Assembly (NCBI GenBank): GCA_019802505.1
Contig: JAFMOC010000016.1
Span: forward strand, 1,576,001 to 1,640,000
Direction of reading: 5' to 3'
Source: Corydoras sp. C115
Taxonomy: Eukaryota; Chordata; Actinopteri; Siluriformes; Callichthyidae
DNA: 64,000 bases
Shown here: positions 63,201 to 64,000 of the stretch, piece after piece
Numbering within the stretch: position 1 is the stretch's first letter
How the letters are laid out: the number at the start of each line of letters is the position of its first letter
Notes under the pieces: model-generated
Seen by the model: only the letters and a program-made list of their open reading frames with translations
Told to the model about the DNA's origin: nothing
The model's database searches: none
Made by a program: the position numbers and the translations under genes

Positions 63201-63912
63201 AAATTTTGTAACAAAAATTACCAGTATTAGGTTAGCTTGGCTGTCTGGCTTTTTCTTAAATGAAAAAAAATCTATCAATGAACAATGAATCTATCTATCA
63301 ATGAATCTATCTTTATCCTCTATTAGGGTCGCGGTGGGGTTCCCCATGCCCATCCAGGGGAGAACGTCTCGGGCGCTGGGCAAATAGACCCAGGACAGGG
63401 CGCCAATCCATCGCTGGACACACACTCACTCACACAGACACACTCTATATGGGGCAAATTTGAGAATTCAATTGACTTGATCCATGTTTTTGGACTGTGG
63501 GAGGAAACCGGAGAACCCGGAGGAAACCCACGCAGACACGGGGAGAACATGGAAACTCCACCCAGATGGGGATTCGAACCAGGAATCCCTAGCGCTGAGA
63601 GGCGAACGTGCTAACCACTAAGCCACCATTGGGTAGTTCTAAAATTGAAAATGTTAAACACCCTCATGGTTTTAAAAGAATCTCAATGAAACGAGCACAT
63701 GAGGTTTACCGTCGGTGGGAGGCTGATGGCCAGGACATGCGGGGCTTTTTGAGGCCGGGCCGCTGCTCCGCGGCGCTGTGGCGGTGCAGGTAGCGCTCCG
63801 TGTCGGAGTGGAAGCGCTGCTGGATGCGGATGTGCGTCCGCGGCTGTCTCCATAAATGTTTCGGCGGTTTGGCGAAACCCGCGCCTTCTCGACTGAGCGC
63901 CGCGCAGTCCAT
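10012..63912 (-). CDS. pde4c: cAMP-specific phosphodiesterase 4C (whole gene, 15 coding exons, long form)
   Basis: This gene encodes a PDE4 enzyme that hydrolyses cAMP to 5'-AMP and so limits PKA and Epac signalling, usually as a scaffolded cytosolic or membrane-associated dimer. Joined exons on the minus strand give 699 residues; human PDE4C1 is about 712. Residues 1-68 are the isoform head. UCR1 starts near residue 98 and carries the PKA site RRES (S105). UCR2 spans about 190-265 and the catalytic domain about 312-600. Metal and active-site residues are intact: H377 and H381 (HNSIHAADV), H417-D418 (HDVDHPG), D535 (HCADLSNP), the purine-selective glutamine Q586 and the clamp F589. The tail has SPSP (S630, S632) and EKFQFEL, the ERK site and docking motif. 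Subtype call: QQRF, EDMIV, LSETSRSG, SEYIARTFL and TSLG fit PDE4C better than A, B or D. Every junction is GT/AG and phase-consistent. The a or b teleost copy cannot be told from here. Confidence 0.93.
10698..11147. mobile_element. internally deleted Tc1-like element (MITE) in pde4c intron 14
   Basis: The left end TATGTCCAAAAGTATTGGGA and the inverted right end ATGGACAAATATATTGGGAT bound about 450 bp. The inside holds stretches such as CCAGTCAAGTTCTTC and GACCTTGCTTTGTGCACTGG, the antisense of a fish Tc1-like transposase. Most of the transposase is missing. Confidence 0.75.
11148..12349. other. rest of pde4c intron 14, nothing recognised
   Basis: AT-rich intron without detected exons or repeats beyond short A/T runs. 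Confidence 0.6.
12350..12532 (-). CDS. pde4c: pde4c exon 14 (catalytic domain, metal Asp and substrate Gln)
   Basis: The acceptor is TTTTAG|G and the donor CCCAG|GTACAA. It encodes residues 526-586. HCADLSNPTKPLE holds the zinc-ligand D535. The exon ends MCDKHTASVEKSQ, whose last residue, Q586, is the invariant glutamine that binds the purine ring. Confidence 0.97.
12616..12738 (-). CDS. pde4c: pde4c exon 13 (catalytic domain, ERK docking KIM)
   Basis: The acceptor is TTTCAG|G and the donor ATACAG|GTTGGT. It encodes VLATDMSKHMNFLADLKTMV and ETKKVTSLGVLLLDNYSDRIQ (485-525) in succession. VETKKVTS...VLLLDNY is the ERK docking (KIM) region. TSLG matches human PDE4C; the other subtypes have TSSG. 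Confidence 0.97.
12811..13068 (+). mobile_element. old 5'-truncated copy of tRNA-derived SINE family 1 (intron 12)
   Basis: It follows the family body in plus orientation: GAGTTTCCATGTTCTCCCCG, then a CACAGTCCAAAGACATGG block, then GATGGATTGGCACCCTGTCC, ending near GAAGATAATAAAATGAGATG. The tRNA-like head is absent and divergence is high. It ends just before exon 12. Confidence 0.8.
13082..13236 (-). CDS. pde4c: pde4c exon 12 (catalytic domain)
   Basis: The acceptor is CCTACAG|AT and the donor GACATG|GTGAGT. It encodes SELALMYNDASVLENHHLAV then GFKLLQEENCDFLQNL (434-484, ending VIDM). ENCDFLQNL replaces the usual ENCDIFQNL, a mild change. Confidence 0.97.
13411..13958 (-). mobile_element. 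SINE family 1 copy with (TA)n insertion and duplicated head, flanked by 9-bp target duplication
   Basis: AGATAAATT occurs at 13,411-13,419 and 13,950-13,958. Inside, the body runs on the minus strand from the (ATTC)n tail at 13,420 to the tRNA-like head at 13,764. Then come (TA)n to 13,835, a segment containing CTCATAGCAAATAGGAATAG, and a second partial head with the B-box-like GGTTTTGAACCGGGAATCCC. The outer duplication shows that the whole composite is bounded by one insertion site. Confidence 0.8.
13765..13835. repeat. (TA)n microsatellite
   Basis: About 35 TA units within the composite SINE insertion in intron 11. Confidence 0.97.
14239..14338 (-). CDS. pde4c: pde4c exon 11 (catalytic domain, HD motif)
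   Basis: The acceptor is TTTCAG|G and the donor ACCA|GTATGT. It encodes AVFTDLEIMAALFASAIHDV then DHPGVSNQFLINT (400-432), with one base of N433. H417 and D418 are the paired metal ligands of the HD motif. Confidence 0.97.
14421..14585 (-). CDS. pde4c: pde4c exon 10 (catalytic domain, first metal-site histidines)
   Basis: The acceptor is TTTTTAG|G and the donor TAGAG|GTTCCT. It encodes residues 345-399. YHNSIHAADV holds the proton-donor histidine H377 and the zinc ligand H381. Confidence 0.97.
14669..14767 (-). CDS. pde4c: pde4c exon 9 (catalytic domain)
   Basis: The acceptor is ATTGCAG|G and the donor TTTCAG|GTAAAA. It encodes ELEDINRWGLDIFKVADHSG followed by NRPLTAIMYTIFQ (312-344), the first helices of the catalytic domain. 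Confidence 0.97.
14768..16426. other. pde4c intron 8, nothing recognised
   Basis: No mobile element or alternative exon was recognised in this 1.66-kb intron. A pyrimidine-rich tract precedes exon 8's donor side near 16,370-16,400. Confidence 0.6.
16427..16599 (-). CDS. pde4c: pde4c exon 8 (linker LR2 and start of catalytic unit)
   Basis: The acceptor is GTTGCAG|AG and the donor GCCAAG|GTCAGT. It encodes KQHDMEIHSPPPKEKEKKRR, then PMSQISGVKKL, and ends IPRFGVSTEHENLLAK (255-311). This joins UCR2 to the catalytic domain. IPRFGV is strongly conserved across PDE4s. Codon 254 is split (G|AG, Glu). Confidence 0.97.
16819..16941 (-). mobile_element. short SINE family 1 copy with perfect 12-bp target duplication
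   Basis: AGGTAGATATAT at 16,807-16,818 is repeated at 16,942-16,953. The element holds only the tail-proximal part of the family: tail, TATTAGGGTCGCGG, CCCATGCCCATCCAGGGGAG, and CCAATCTATCGCTGGGCA, where it stops. The tRNA head and centre are missing. Confidence 0.9.
17269..17402 (-). mobile_element. short SINE family 1 copy with perfect 15-bp target duplication
   Basis: AAGCTCGAGTTTACT at 17,254-17,268 is repeated at 17,403-17,417. The element ends at the same internal base (…ATCTATCGCTGGGCA) as the copy at 16,819-16,941, 0.45 kb away. Both are in the intron between exons 7 and 8. Confidence 0.92.
17749..17842 (-). CDS. pde4c: pde4c exon 7 (UCR2)
   Basis: The acceptor is TGTGCAG|T and the donor TTTTTAG|GTGAGT. 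It encodes FKRMLNRELTQLSETSRSG then NQVSEYIARTFL, residues 223-253. SETSRSG with SEYI.RTFL is the human PDE4C pattern; PDE4D has SEMSRSG and SEFISNTFL. Super-short isoforms of other PDE4 genes start just before this exon, but I found no matching head in the preceding intron. Confidence 0.97.
18249..18314. repeat. (TA)n microsatellite, left of SINE
   Basis: About 33 TA units. Confidence 0.97.
18314..18654 (-). mobile_element. full-length SINE family 1 copy inserted in a (TA)n tract
   Basis: It runs from the (ATTC)n tail at the left to the tRNA-like head at the right, whose reverse reads CAGTGGCTTAGTGGTTAGCA with box A and GGTTCGAATCCC as box B. It is flanked on both sides by TA repeats, so it probably inserted into a single TA tract. 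The peptide-like open frames in it are not genes. Confidence 0.88.
18655..18738. repeat. (TA)n microsatellite, right of SINE
   Basis: About 42 TA units, followed by a segment with CTCATAGCAAATAGGAATAG also found at 13,857-13,876. Confidence 0.97.
18870..20703. other. pde4c intron 6, right part, with CCAAT-rich patches
   Basis: No exon is supported. CCAATCAG/CTGATTGG boxes at about 19,508, 19,544 and 20,079, CCAATGG at about 20,228, and scattered CpG and CACACA patches at 19,560-19,630 and 20,100-20,200 give it a promoter-like look. That would suit a short isoform starting before exon 7, but I found no matching head exon. Confidence 0.3.
20704..20819 (-). CDS. pde4c: pde4c exon 6 (UCR2)
   Basis: The acceptor is ATCTCAG|CA and the donor AATAAG|GTATTT. 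It encodes DEAYQKLAVETLEELDWC and [20 protein letters not shown], residues 185-222, the start of UCR2. UCR2 folds over the active site and mediates dimerisation in long forms. Short PDE4 isoforms in mammals begin with their own exon spliced to this one. Confidence 0.97.
20820..21500. other. pde4c intron 5
   Basis: It holds a low-complexity AT-rich stretch, TACCAACATGGGTACACAAT and GACAATAAAGTT words typical of repeat tails near 21,225-21,290, and the (TG)n tract. No exon was seen. Confidence 0.5.
21338..21367. repeat. (TG)n microsatellite
   Basis: About 15 TG units in the intron between exons 5 and 6. Confidence 0.95.
21501..21550 (-). CDS. pde4c: pde4c exon 5 (linker LR1)
   Basis: A 50-bp exon with acceptor TTTTTAG|A and donor ATACAAG|GTTAGT. 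It encodes RPTSTNPPSMCKQSIQ (168-183), the weakly conserved linker between UCR1 and UCR2. It is identified by phase, splice sites and position. Confidence 0.93.
21682..21755 (-). CDS. pde4c: pde4c exon 4 (UCR1)
   Basis: The acceptor is TATGTAG|G and the donor TTGCAA|GTAAGA. It encodes VLASLRTVRSNFAALTHQQD followed by RGSC, residues 143-166, with two bases of codon 167. VLASLRTVR is a hallmark of UCR1 in all PDE4 long forms. Confidence 0.96.
21840..21915 (-). mobile_element. SINE family 1 fragment
   Basis: GGGGGAACATGGAAACTCCT followed by TAGATTGGGATTCTTACC is the head-proximal part of the family on the minus strand. Confidence 0.55.
22130..22660 (-). mobile_element. decayed Tc1-like transposon relic in pde4c intron 3
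   Basis: Phrases such as GACTTCACAGGATTGAGATC, GGTTCATCAGCTCATAATGC and TTGTGCCACATCCTGACATG are antisense transposase segments of fish Tc1-like elements. The frames are broken throughout; there is no intact protein. Confidence 0.65.
23417..23640 (-). mobile_element. old SINE-like fragment
   Basis: TTATCCCAGCACCGGGCAAA, CCCTGGACAGTCCATTGC and GGGGAGAACATGCAAACCCC match the order of SINE family 1 blocks on the minus strand, but with high divergence. Confidence 0.5.
23755..23788 (-). CDS. pde4c: pde4c exon 3 (UCR1, 34-bp micro-exon)
   Basis: The acceptor is CTTTCAG|G and the donor GCCCAG|GTAAGT. It encodes HEDMIVTPFAQ (132-142), core UCR1. It is one codon shorter than the mammalian exon: HED here against HGED in human PDE4C. 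Phases on both sides fit exons 2 and 4. Confidence 0.95.
23880..25280. other. pde4c intron 2 with a G-rich patch
   Basis: AT-rich apart from a G-rich plus-strand patch at 24,895-24,975 containing GGTTTAGGGTTCGGGTGATG. No alternative exon is supported. Confidence 0.5.
25335..25523 (-). CDS. pde4c: pde4c exon 2 (start of common region, UCR1 with PKA site)
   Basis: The acceptor is GATGCAG|T and the donor GAGCT|GTGAGT. It encodes FDVENGPSVGR...AMSRNSSTTSE, residues 69-130. The HSQRRESFLYRSDSDFD block is the start of UCR1; S105 in RRES is the family's PKA site that activates long forms. All three first exons join here in phase 2. Confidence 0.96.
25860..26085. repeat. degenerate tandem repeat, unit about 32 bp
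   Basis: ATCTTGGTTTTAAAGTC-like units start near 25,861, 25,922, 25,958, 25,988, 26,020 and 26,052, most ending in GGTATGTAT-like words. Confidence 0.65.
26086..27099. other. pde4c intron 1, nothing recognised
   Basis: AT-rich intronic DNA without supported exons or elements. Confidence 0.5.
27100..27366 (-). mobile_element. Tc1-like relic, terminal part
   Basis: It ends with GAATTCAATAATTATAAGGT and TTTTTGTCCATATA, the right terminus of a common fish Tc1-like element. Upstream, CAAACTCAGCTCAGATCAAA and TATTATGCACTAAAGCA are decayed internal segments. Confidence 0.6.
27434..27668 (+). mobile_element. tRNA-derived SINE family 2, copy 1
   Basis: The head has the box-A-like TAGGCTTGTGGTTAAGGGAC and the B-box-like TTTGATTCCCC. 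The body includes CTCCCTGGGCGCCATATACA, GGCTGCCCACC and GTAAAATGTGGAGGACAAAT, a typical fish SINE body ending in AT-rich sequence. Confidence 0.75.
27669..28550. other. pde4c intron 1, nothing recognised
   Basis: No repeat or exon was recognised. Several open frames have no family features. Confidence 0.5.
28552..28612 (-). mobile_element. SINE family 1 fragment
   Basis: GAGAACATGGAAACTCCACA and TAGATGGGGATTCAAACC are head-proximal family sequence on the minus strand. Confidence 0.65.
29441..29787. mobile_element. palindromic MITE, copy 2
   Basis: The left arm 29,441-29,470 (CAATTACAGACTGTAGTCCA then TCTGTTTCTG) and the right arm 29,757-29,787 are inverted copies. A second inner inverted pair, TCTGTTCTAATGGTCAGGAC and GGTCCTGACCAATAGAGAAC, lies about 40-60 bp inside. 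The arms match those of copy 1 at 6,689. Confidence 0.72.
29800..30714. other. pde4c intron 1, low-complexity patches only
   Basis: Contains ATGTGTGTATG-type runs at 29,960-30,030 and a purine-rich GGAGGAGGAGG patch near 30,185-30,230. No exon was seen. Confidence 0.5.
30728..31069 (-). mobile_element. near full-length SINE family 1 copy with 13-bp target duplication
   Basis: ACCAGTCAGCTCA at 30,715-30,727 and ACCAGTCTGCTCA at 31,070-31,082 flank it, with one mismatch. The (ATTC)n tail is at the left and the tRNA-like head at the right. Confidence 0.9.
31083..32170. other. pde4c intron 1, nothing recognised
   Basis: No supported exon or clear mobile element. Confidence 0.5.
32176..32240. 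repeat. (CT)n-(AT)n compound microsatellite
   Basis: CT units at 32,176-32,200, then AT units at 32,205-32,240. Confidence 0.95.
32393..32408. repeat. G16 homopolymer preceded by (GT)n
   Basis: Sixteen consecutive G after a short GT run. The exact length is prone to sequencing error. Confidence 0.85.
32415..32543 (+). mobile_element. SINE/LINE 3' tail fragment
   Basis: TTTGTAAGTCACTTTGCATA, AAAGCGTCTGCTAAATGAC and TAAATGTAAATGTAA are the classic 3' end shared by many fish SINEs and their partner LINEs. A more decayed version is at 50,395-50,456. Confidence 0.75.
32600..34840. other. pde4c intron 1 with one protein-like open frame
   Basis: AT-rich. A minus-strand frame at 33,260-33,460 reads through IDLVEFYNNRLYEHPDLGV and looks less random than its neighbours. 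It has no recognised family and no clear splice sites in frame. Nothing else is supported. Confidence 0.4.
35042..35228 (-). mobile_element. diverged, internally deleted SINE family 1 copy
   Basis: The tail CATTATCTTTAGCTTAATCC passes directly to the centre GGCCTGTGGGAGGAAACTGG and the head GGGATTCGAATATGGATCC. The usual segment between TATTAGGG and GGACTG is mostly missing. Confidence 0.75.
35240..35945. other. pde4c intron 1, nothing recognised
   Basis: Open frames on both strands here show no domain features. No repeat was recognised. Confidence 0.45.
35965..36327 (+). mobile_element. full-length SINE family 1 copy with 17-bp target duplication
   Basis: GAAAATCTCAC(G/A)AACCC at 35,948-35,964 and 36,328-36,344 flank it. 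This plus-strand copy shows the structure clearly. Head: GGGCGGCACGGTGGCTTAGT and GGTTAGCACG (box A), then GGTTCGAATCCCC (box B), both in 35,965-36,034. Body: TTTCCATGTTCTCCCCGTGT. Tail: (GAAT)n at 36,314-36,327. The B box is intact, so pol III transcription is possible. Confidence 0.93.
36364..36628 (+). mobile_element. older diverged SINE family 1 copy, same orientation
   Basis: GGGTGGCACGGTGGCTGAGT is the head. GGTTTGTATCCTGATCTGGG shows a decayed B box. It follows the body order to GGCACCCTGTCGTGGGAGTA. It starts 20 bp after the younger copy's target duplication. Confidence 0.85.
36812..36960 (+). mobile_element. SINE family 1 fragment
   Basis: CTTGGAGTTTGAATATTCGT, CCTCTGGTTTCCTCCCTGTC and CAAATACATGCAAAACGAGG follow the family body in plus orientation. 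Confidence 0.5.
37399..37526 (-). CDS. pde4c: candidate pde4c exon 1c, third alternative long-isoform N-terminus
   Basis: On the minus strand an ATG at 37,526 opens 42 codons (MSLPTNCVFLAPADHSFK...DILQKRR) plus CG and runs exactly into a donor AGGCG|GTAATT. The phase is 2, as in exons 1a and 1b, and joining to exon 2 gives RRR-FDVENG. That resembles the RRFDVENG/LRRFDVDNG junctions of known PDE4 heads. The ATG is the first after an in-frame TGA about 54 bases upstream. The exon lies 11.9 kb upstream of exon 2 at the edge of a CpG-containing block. I do not recognise the head itself from a characterised isoform. The isoform would have 674 residues. Chance agreement of phase, donor and open frame is possible but not likely. 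Confidence 0.55.
37527..38285 (-). promoter_or_regulatory. CpG-containing promoter-like block upstream of exon 1c
   Basis: Compared with its AT-rich surroundings this 0.75 kb is richer in G+C and CpG (for example 37,590-37,680, 37,860-37,930 and 38,060-38,260). It sits just upstream of candidate exon 1c. Open frames here on both strands show no family resemblance and are probably by-products of the composition. Its function as a promoter is inferred. Confidence 0.4.
38290..41110. other. pde4c intron 1, mostly unrecognised
   Basis: A repeat tail with TTTCATTGCGCAGGGAAACG and CATATGACAATAAAAGC lies at 38,860-38,930. The rest is AT-rich with no supported exon. Confidence 0.5.
41118..41385 (+). 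mobile_element. decayed Tc1-like transposase relic, C-terminal part
   Basis: CATGACTGCTCCCCTGTGGA, AGTTCTGACCTCAACCCCAC and TTTTGGGATGGATTA correspond to the transposase HDCAP...SPDLNP...FGWD region. Frames are broken. The end GTGTCCAAAAATTTGCC is terminal sequence. Confidence 0.7.
41716..41800 (+). mobile_element. SINE-like fragment
   Basis: TTTTGGGTGGAGTTTGCATG and TTCCTCCCATGTCTCC match SINE family 1 body with divergence. Confidence 0.45.
42040..42190 (+). repeat. fragment of a dispersed fish repeat
   Basis: GCAGCTTTACCGTGTTCCAA, CCAAAGAGCAAGCCGAAGCA and ACAATGGCAGGAAAAAACTC form a phrase I recognise from a high-copy repeat in fish genomes. Its class is unknown to me. Confidence 0.5.
42640..42931 (-). 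mobile_element. SINE family 1 copy truncated in the head, with 13-bp target duplication
   Basis: AGGAGATGGATTA at 42,627-42,639 is repeated at 42,932-42,944. The tail and body are complete, but the copy stops inside the tRNA-like head, just past the body-side half of the B box (GATGGGGATTTGA). Confidence 0.9.
42960..45860. other. pde4c intron 1, unique-looking DNA, no element recognised
   Basis: No exon or mobile element is supported. Moderately GC-rich stretches at 43,385-43,500, 43,880-44,150 and 45,380-45,600 stand out from the background and could be conserved regulatory DNA. Confidence 0.35.
45870..45985 (-). mobile_element. SINE-like fragment
   Basis: AGAAAGAACATGCAAACTCC, TCTGAATCAAACCCAGAATG and GTAAGCACACCACCA follow the head-proximal order of SINE family 1. 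Confidence 0.5.
46000..47180. other. pde4c intron 1, nothing recognised
   Basis: AT-rich; short CA runs at 47,015-47,030 and 47,090-47,103 only. Confidence 0.5.
47185..47710. repeat. degenerate tandem array of GTCAGTGA/GTAA-type short words
   Basis: CAGTGAGTCAGTAATTCA-like strings recur across about 0.5 kb with variable spacing, so it is an old short-unit tandem repeat. No protein is encoded. Confidence 0.65.
47720..50040. other. pde4c intron 1 with GT-rich tract
   Basis: A (GT)-rich tract lies at 48,675-48,755. A moderately CpG-rich segment at 47,975-48,270 and 48,420-48,480 has no supported exon. The rest is AT-rich. Confidence 0.45.
50051..50174. repeat. (CT)n-(TA)n-(AAAT)n-(TG)n compound microsatellite
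   Basis: CT at 50,051-50,099, TA at 50,100-50,136, AAAT at 50,136-50,150 and TG at 50,155-50,174. Confidence 0.96.
50395..50456 (+). mobile_element. decayed SINE/LINE 3' tail
   Basis: TTTTGATAAAAGCATCTCCT and AATGCCCAAATGCAAATG is a diverged version of the tail at 32,415. Confidence 0.5.
50460..53310. other. pde4c intron 1, nothing recognised
   Basis: Uniformly AT-rich intron without supported features. Confidence 0.55.
53321..53512 (+). mobile_element. tRNA-derived SINE family 2, copy 2
   Basis: The head has GTGTCTTGTGGTTAAGTAAG and a good B box, GTTCGATTCCC. The body has GCTCCCTGGGCACCGTATAC and AGGGCTGCCGACC, as in the copy at 27,434. Confidence 0.78.
53813..53827. repeat. G15 homopolymer
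   Basis: Follows a G6 run and AT, at 53,805-53,827. Confidence 0.85.
54733..54947 (-). CDS. pde4c: pde4c exon 1b, alternative long-isoform N-terminus (PDE4C2/PDE4B3 type)
   Basis: It encodes 71 residues plus two bases (MGENSKTDDS...FTLAHTP) and ends CCCAG|GTAGTG in phase 2. Joining to exon 2 gives AHTPS-FDVENG. The start at 54,947 is the first ATG after an in-frame TGA about 80 bases upstream. The block SPRNSPRNSPLLFRKLL followed by NRSIVLQRRFTLAHT matches the human PDE4C2 and PDE4B3 heads (SPR.SPR.SP.LFRKLLVN.SI....RRFTVAH). The resulting isoform would be 703 residues. The head is Ser/Pro-rich, with SPRNSP twice in tandem. A further upstream coding exon cannot be excluded. Confidence 0.87.
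54948..55620 (-). promoter_or_regulatory. putative 5' UTR and promoter of the exon 1b isoform
   Basis: The stretch upstream of exon 1b should hold the leader and promoter of that isoform. I see a stop codon in frame with exon 1b, purine-rich patches and a pyrimidine-rich patch near 55,390. There is no clear TATA box or CpG island. The assignment rests only on position. Confidence 0.3.
55930..56420 (+). pseudogene. decayed Tc1-like transposase relic, N-terminal part
   Basis: Plus-strand frames still read RLIDSYVEERLDRVIRSN and, after a gap, QIAEEVTAGSDRN. These are the helix-turn-helix DNA-binding region of a common fish Tc1-like transposase (GRPRLID...RLARVVRSNRRA...QIAEEVNAGSDRKVS). Frameshifts and the loss of the DDE part make it inactive. 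It lies in pde4c intron 1a, upstream of exon 1b. Confidence 0.8.
56770..56804. repeat. (AC)n microsatellite
   Basis: About 17 AC units. Confidence 0.97.
56830..58060. other. pde4c intron 1a, nothing recognised
   Basis: AT-rich, no supported exon or element. Confidence 0.5.
58062..58215 (-). mobile_element. SINE-like fragment with internal 20-bp tandem duplication
   Basis: TTTTTGGAGGAAACCAGCAA, AGTAAACTCCACACAGAAAG and AACCCTGGCAGCCACC follow the SINE family 1 body. AATTAAACATAATAGAGT is present twice in tandem near 58,103-58,140. Confidence 0.5.
58300..60175. other. pde4c intron 1a, nothing recognised
   Basis: AT-rich; a short (AAT)n run lies at 58,797-58,818. No exon was seen. Confidence 0.5.
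60176..60294 (-). mobile_element. SINE family 1 tail-proximal fragment running into (CA)n
   Basis: CCCATGCCCATCCAGGTGAA, TTGGGCACTGGGTAGATACA and CCAATCCATCGCTGGACAC match the segment kept in the short copies at 16.8 and 17.3 kb, followed by (CA)n at 60,251-60,294. Confidence 0.75.
60300..61670. other. pde4c intron 1a, nothing recognised
   Basis: No supported exon or element; (AAAT)n at 61,070-61,096. Confidence 0.5.
61684..61979 (-). mobile_element. SINE family 1 copy with internal deletion
   Basis: The tail, body and complete tRNA-like head (reverse of GGGCGGCACGGTGGCTTAGT) are present. About 65-70 bp between ACAGACACGC and AACCGGAGAACC are missing. No convincing target duplication was read. 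Confidence 0.88.
62150..62245 (-). mobile_element. SINE-like fragment
   Basis: TTTTAGACTTTCAGAGGAAA, TTGGGAGAACATGCAAATCC and CACTAACCACTGTGCTGC follow SINE family 1 head-proximal order with strong divergence. Confidence 0.5.
62275..62412. repeat. half-copy of the palindromic repeat family
   Basis: ATTTAGGTGGTAACTCATTT, CACTACAGTGACACTGATGT and ATCTTGTAGATGTAAC resemble the interior of the palindromic elements at 6,689 and 29,441. Confidence 0.45.
62430..63300. other. pde4c intron 1a, nothing recognised
   Basis: No supported exon or element. Degenerate CAATGAATCTATCTAT repeats occur just before the SINE at 63,311. Confidence 0.5.
63311..63627 (-). mobile_element. SINE family 1 copy 80 bp downstream of exon 1a
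   Basis: The body and head are intact on the minus strand (head reverse: GGTGGCTTAGTGGTTAGCAC). The (ATTC)n tail is replaced by a CTATCAATGAAT-type run. It lies in the first intron, only 80 bp past the exon 1a donor. Confidence 0.88.
63710..63912 (-). CDS. pde4c: pde4c exon 1a, long-isoform N-terminus (PDE4A4/C1/D4 type)
   Basis: It encodes residues 1-67 plus two bases of codon 68 and ends ACG|GTAAAC. The start at 63,912 is the first ATG after an in-frame TGA at 63,960-63,958. The peptide has KHLWRQPR, IRIQQRF, SDTERYL and RPGLKKPRMSWPS, which are the conserved blocks of the HLWRQPR-type heads of PDE4C1, PDE4A4/5 and PDE4D4. Family knowledge says this head sets intracellular location and partner binding. 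The exon is clearly more GC- and CpG-rich than the rest of the window. It is spliced over 38 kb to exon 2 at 25,523, where phase 2 is completed by T to give the RRFDVENG junction. Confidence 0.93.
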
Positions 63913-64000
63913 GCTGTCTGCAGCAACTACAATATCCCAGTTCAGAGCGAGCAGACGTCACGTTCACCTGCAACCGTAACTTCAGATGCTGCTGCAGTGA
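63913..64000 (-). promoter_or_regulatory. 5' UTR / promoter-proximal edge of pde4c exon 1a with CRE-like site
   Basis: This is the sequence immediately upstream of the exon 1a start, cut by the window end. At 63,953-63,960 the minus strand reads TGACGTCT, seven of eight bases of a cAMP response element. An in-frame TGA within it closes the reading frame upstream of the chosen ATG. Whether it is transcribed leader or promoter cannot be decided here. A CRE would allow cAMP feedback on this isoform, which is an inference. Confidence 0.45.

Overview
The window is vertebrate nuclear DNA, almost certainly from a teleost fish. It is AT-rich and intron-dominated. It carries fish-type tRNA-derived SINEs, Tc1/mariner relics and MITEs, and many (TA)n, (CA)n and (CT)n microsatellites. 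I cannot name the species; an otophysan such as a catfish or characin is only a guess from the repeats.

One protein-coding gene can be fully supported: a cAMP-specific 3',5'-cyclic phosphodiesterase of the PDE4 family, on the minus strand, from its first coding exon at 63,710-63,912 to the stop codon at 10,012. Fifteen coding exons with GT/AG boundaries and matching phases give a 699-residue long isoform. In order it has an isoform-specific N-terminus, UCR1 with the PKA site RRES, UCR2, the HD-type catalytic domain, and a C-terminal tail with an SPSP ERK-type site and an FQF docking motif. Several diagnostic residues (QQRF, EDMIV, LSETSRSG, SEYIxRTFL, KKVTSLG) point to PDE4C.

Intron 1 is 38 kb and holds further isoform starts. 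Exon 1b (54,733-54,947) matches the PDE4C2/PDE4B3-type SPRNSP...FRKLL...RRFT N-terminus. Exon 1c (37,399-37,526) is a new-looking 42-codon N-terminus beside a CpG-containing promoter-like stretch. All three first exons end in the same phase and can join exon 2 at 25,523, so one locus can make at least three long isoforms with different targeting heads and the same regulatory and catalytic core.

Left of the gene (1-10,011) lie the 3' UTR, a Tc1-type MITE (7,956-9,077), a palindromic repeat (6,689-7,119), a degenerate minisatellite (about 4,380-5,545), and a CpG-rich promoter-like block with a perfect CRE at 3,779-3,786. That block has a strong minus-strand splice donor at 3,714/3,713. I infer it is the promoter and non-coding first exon of the next gene to the left. 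Human RAB3A, with a non-coding first exon, lies just downstream of PDE4C on the same strand, so rab3a is the best guess, but no rab3a coding sequence is in the window.

The rest is introns and repeats. One tRNA-derived SINE family has about a dozen copies, several with target-site duplications I could read. A second tRNA-derived SINE family has two copies, and there are at least six Tc1/mariner-like relics. No prokaryotic-type operon, CRISPR array or undescribed multi-gene system is visible. The most interesting items are exon 1c, two SINE copies truncated at exactly the same base with perfect duplications, the paired palindromic elements, and the CRE-bearing promoter blocks.
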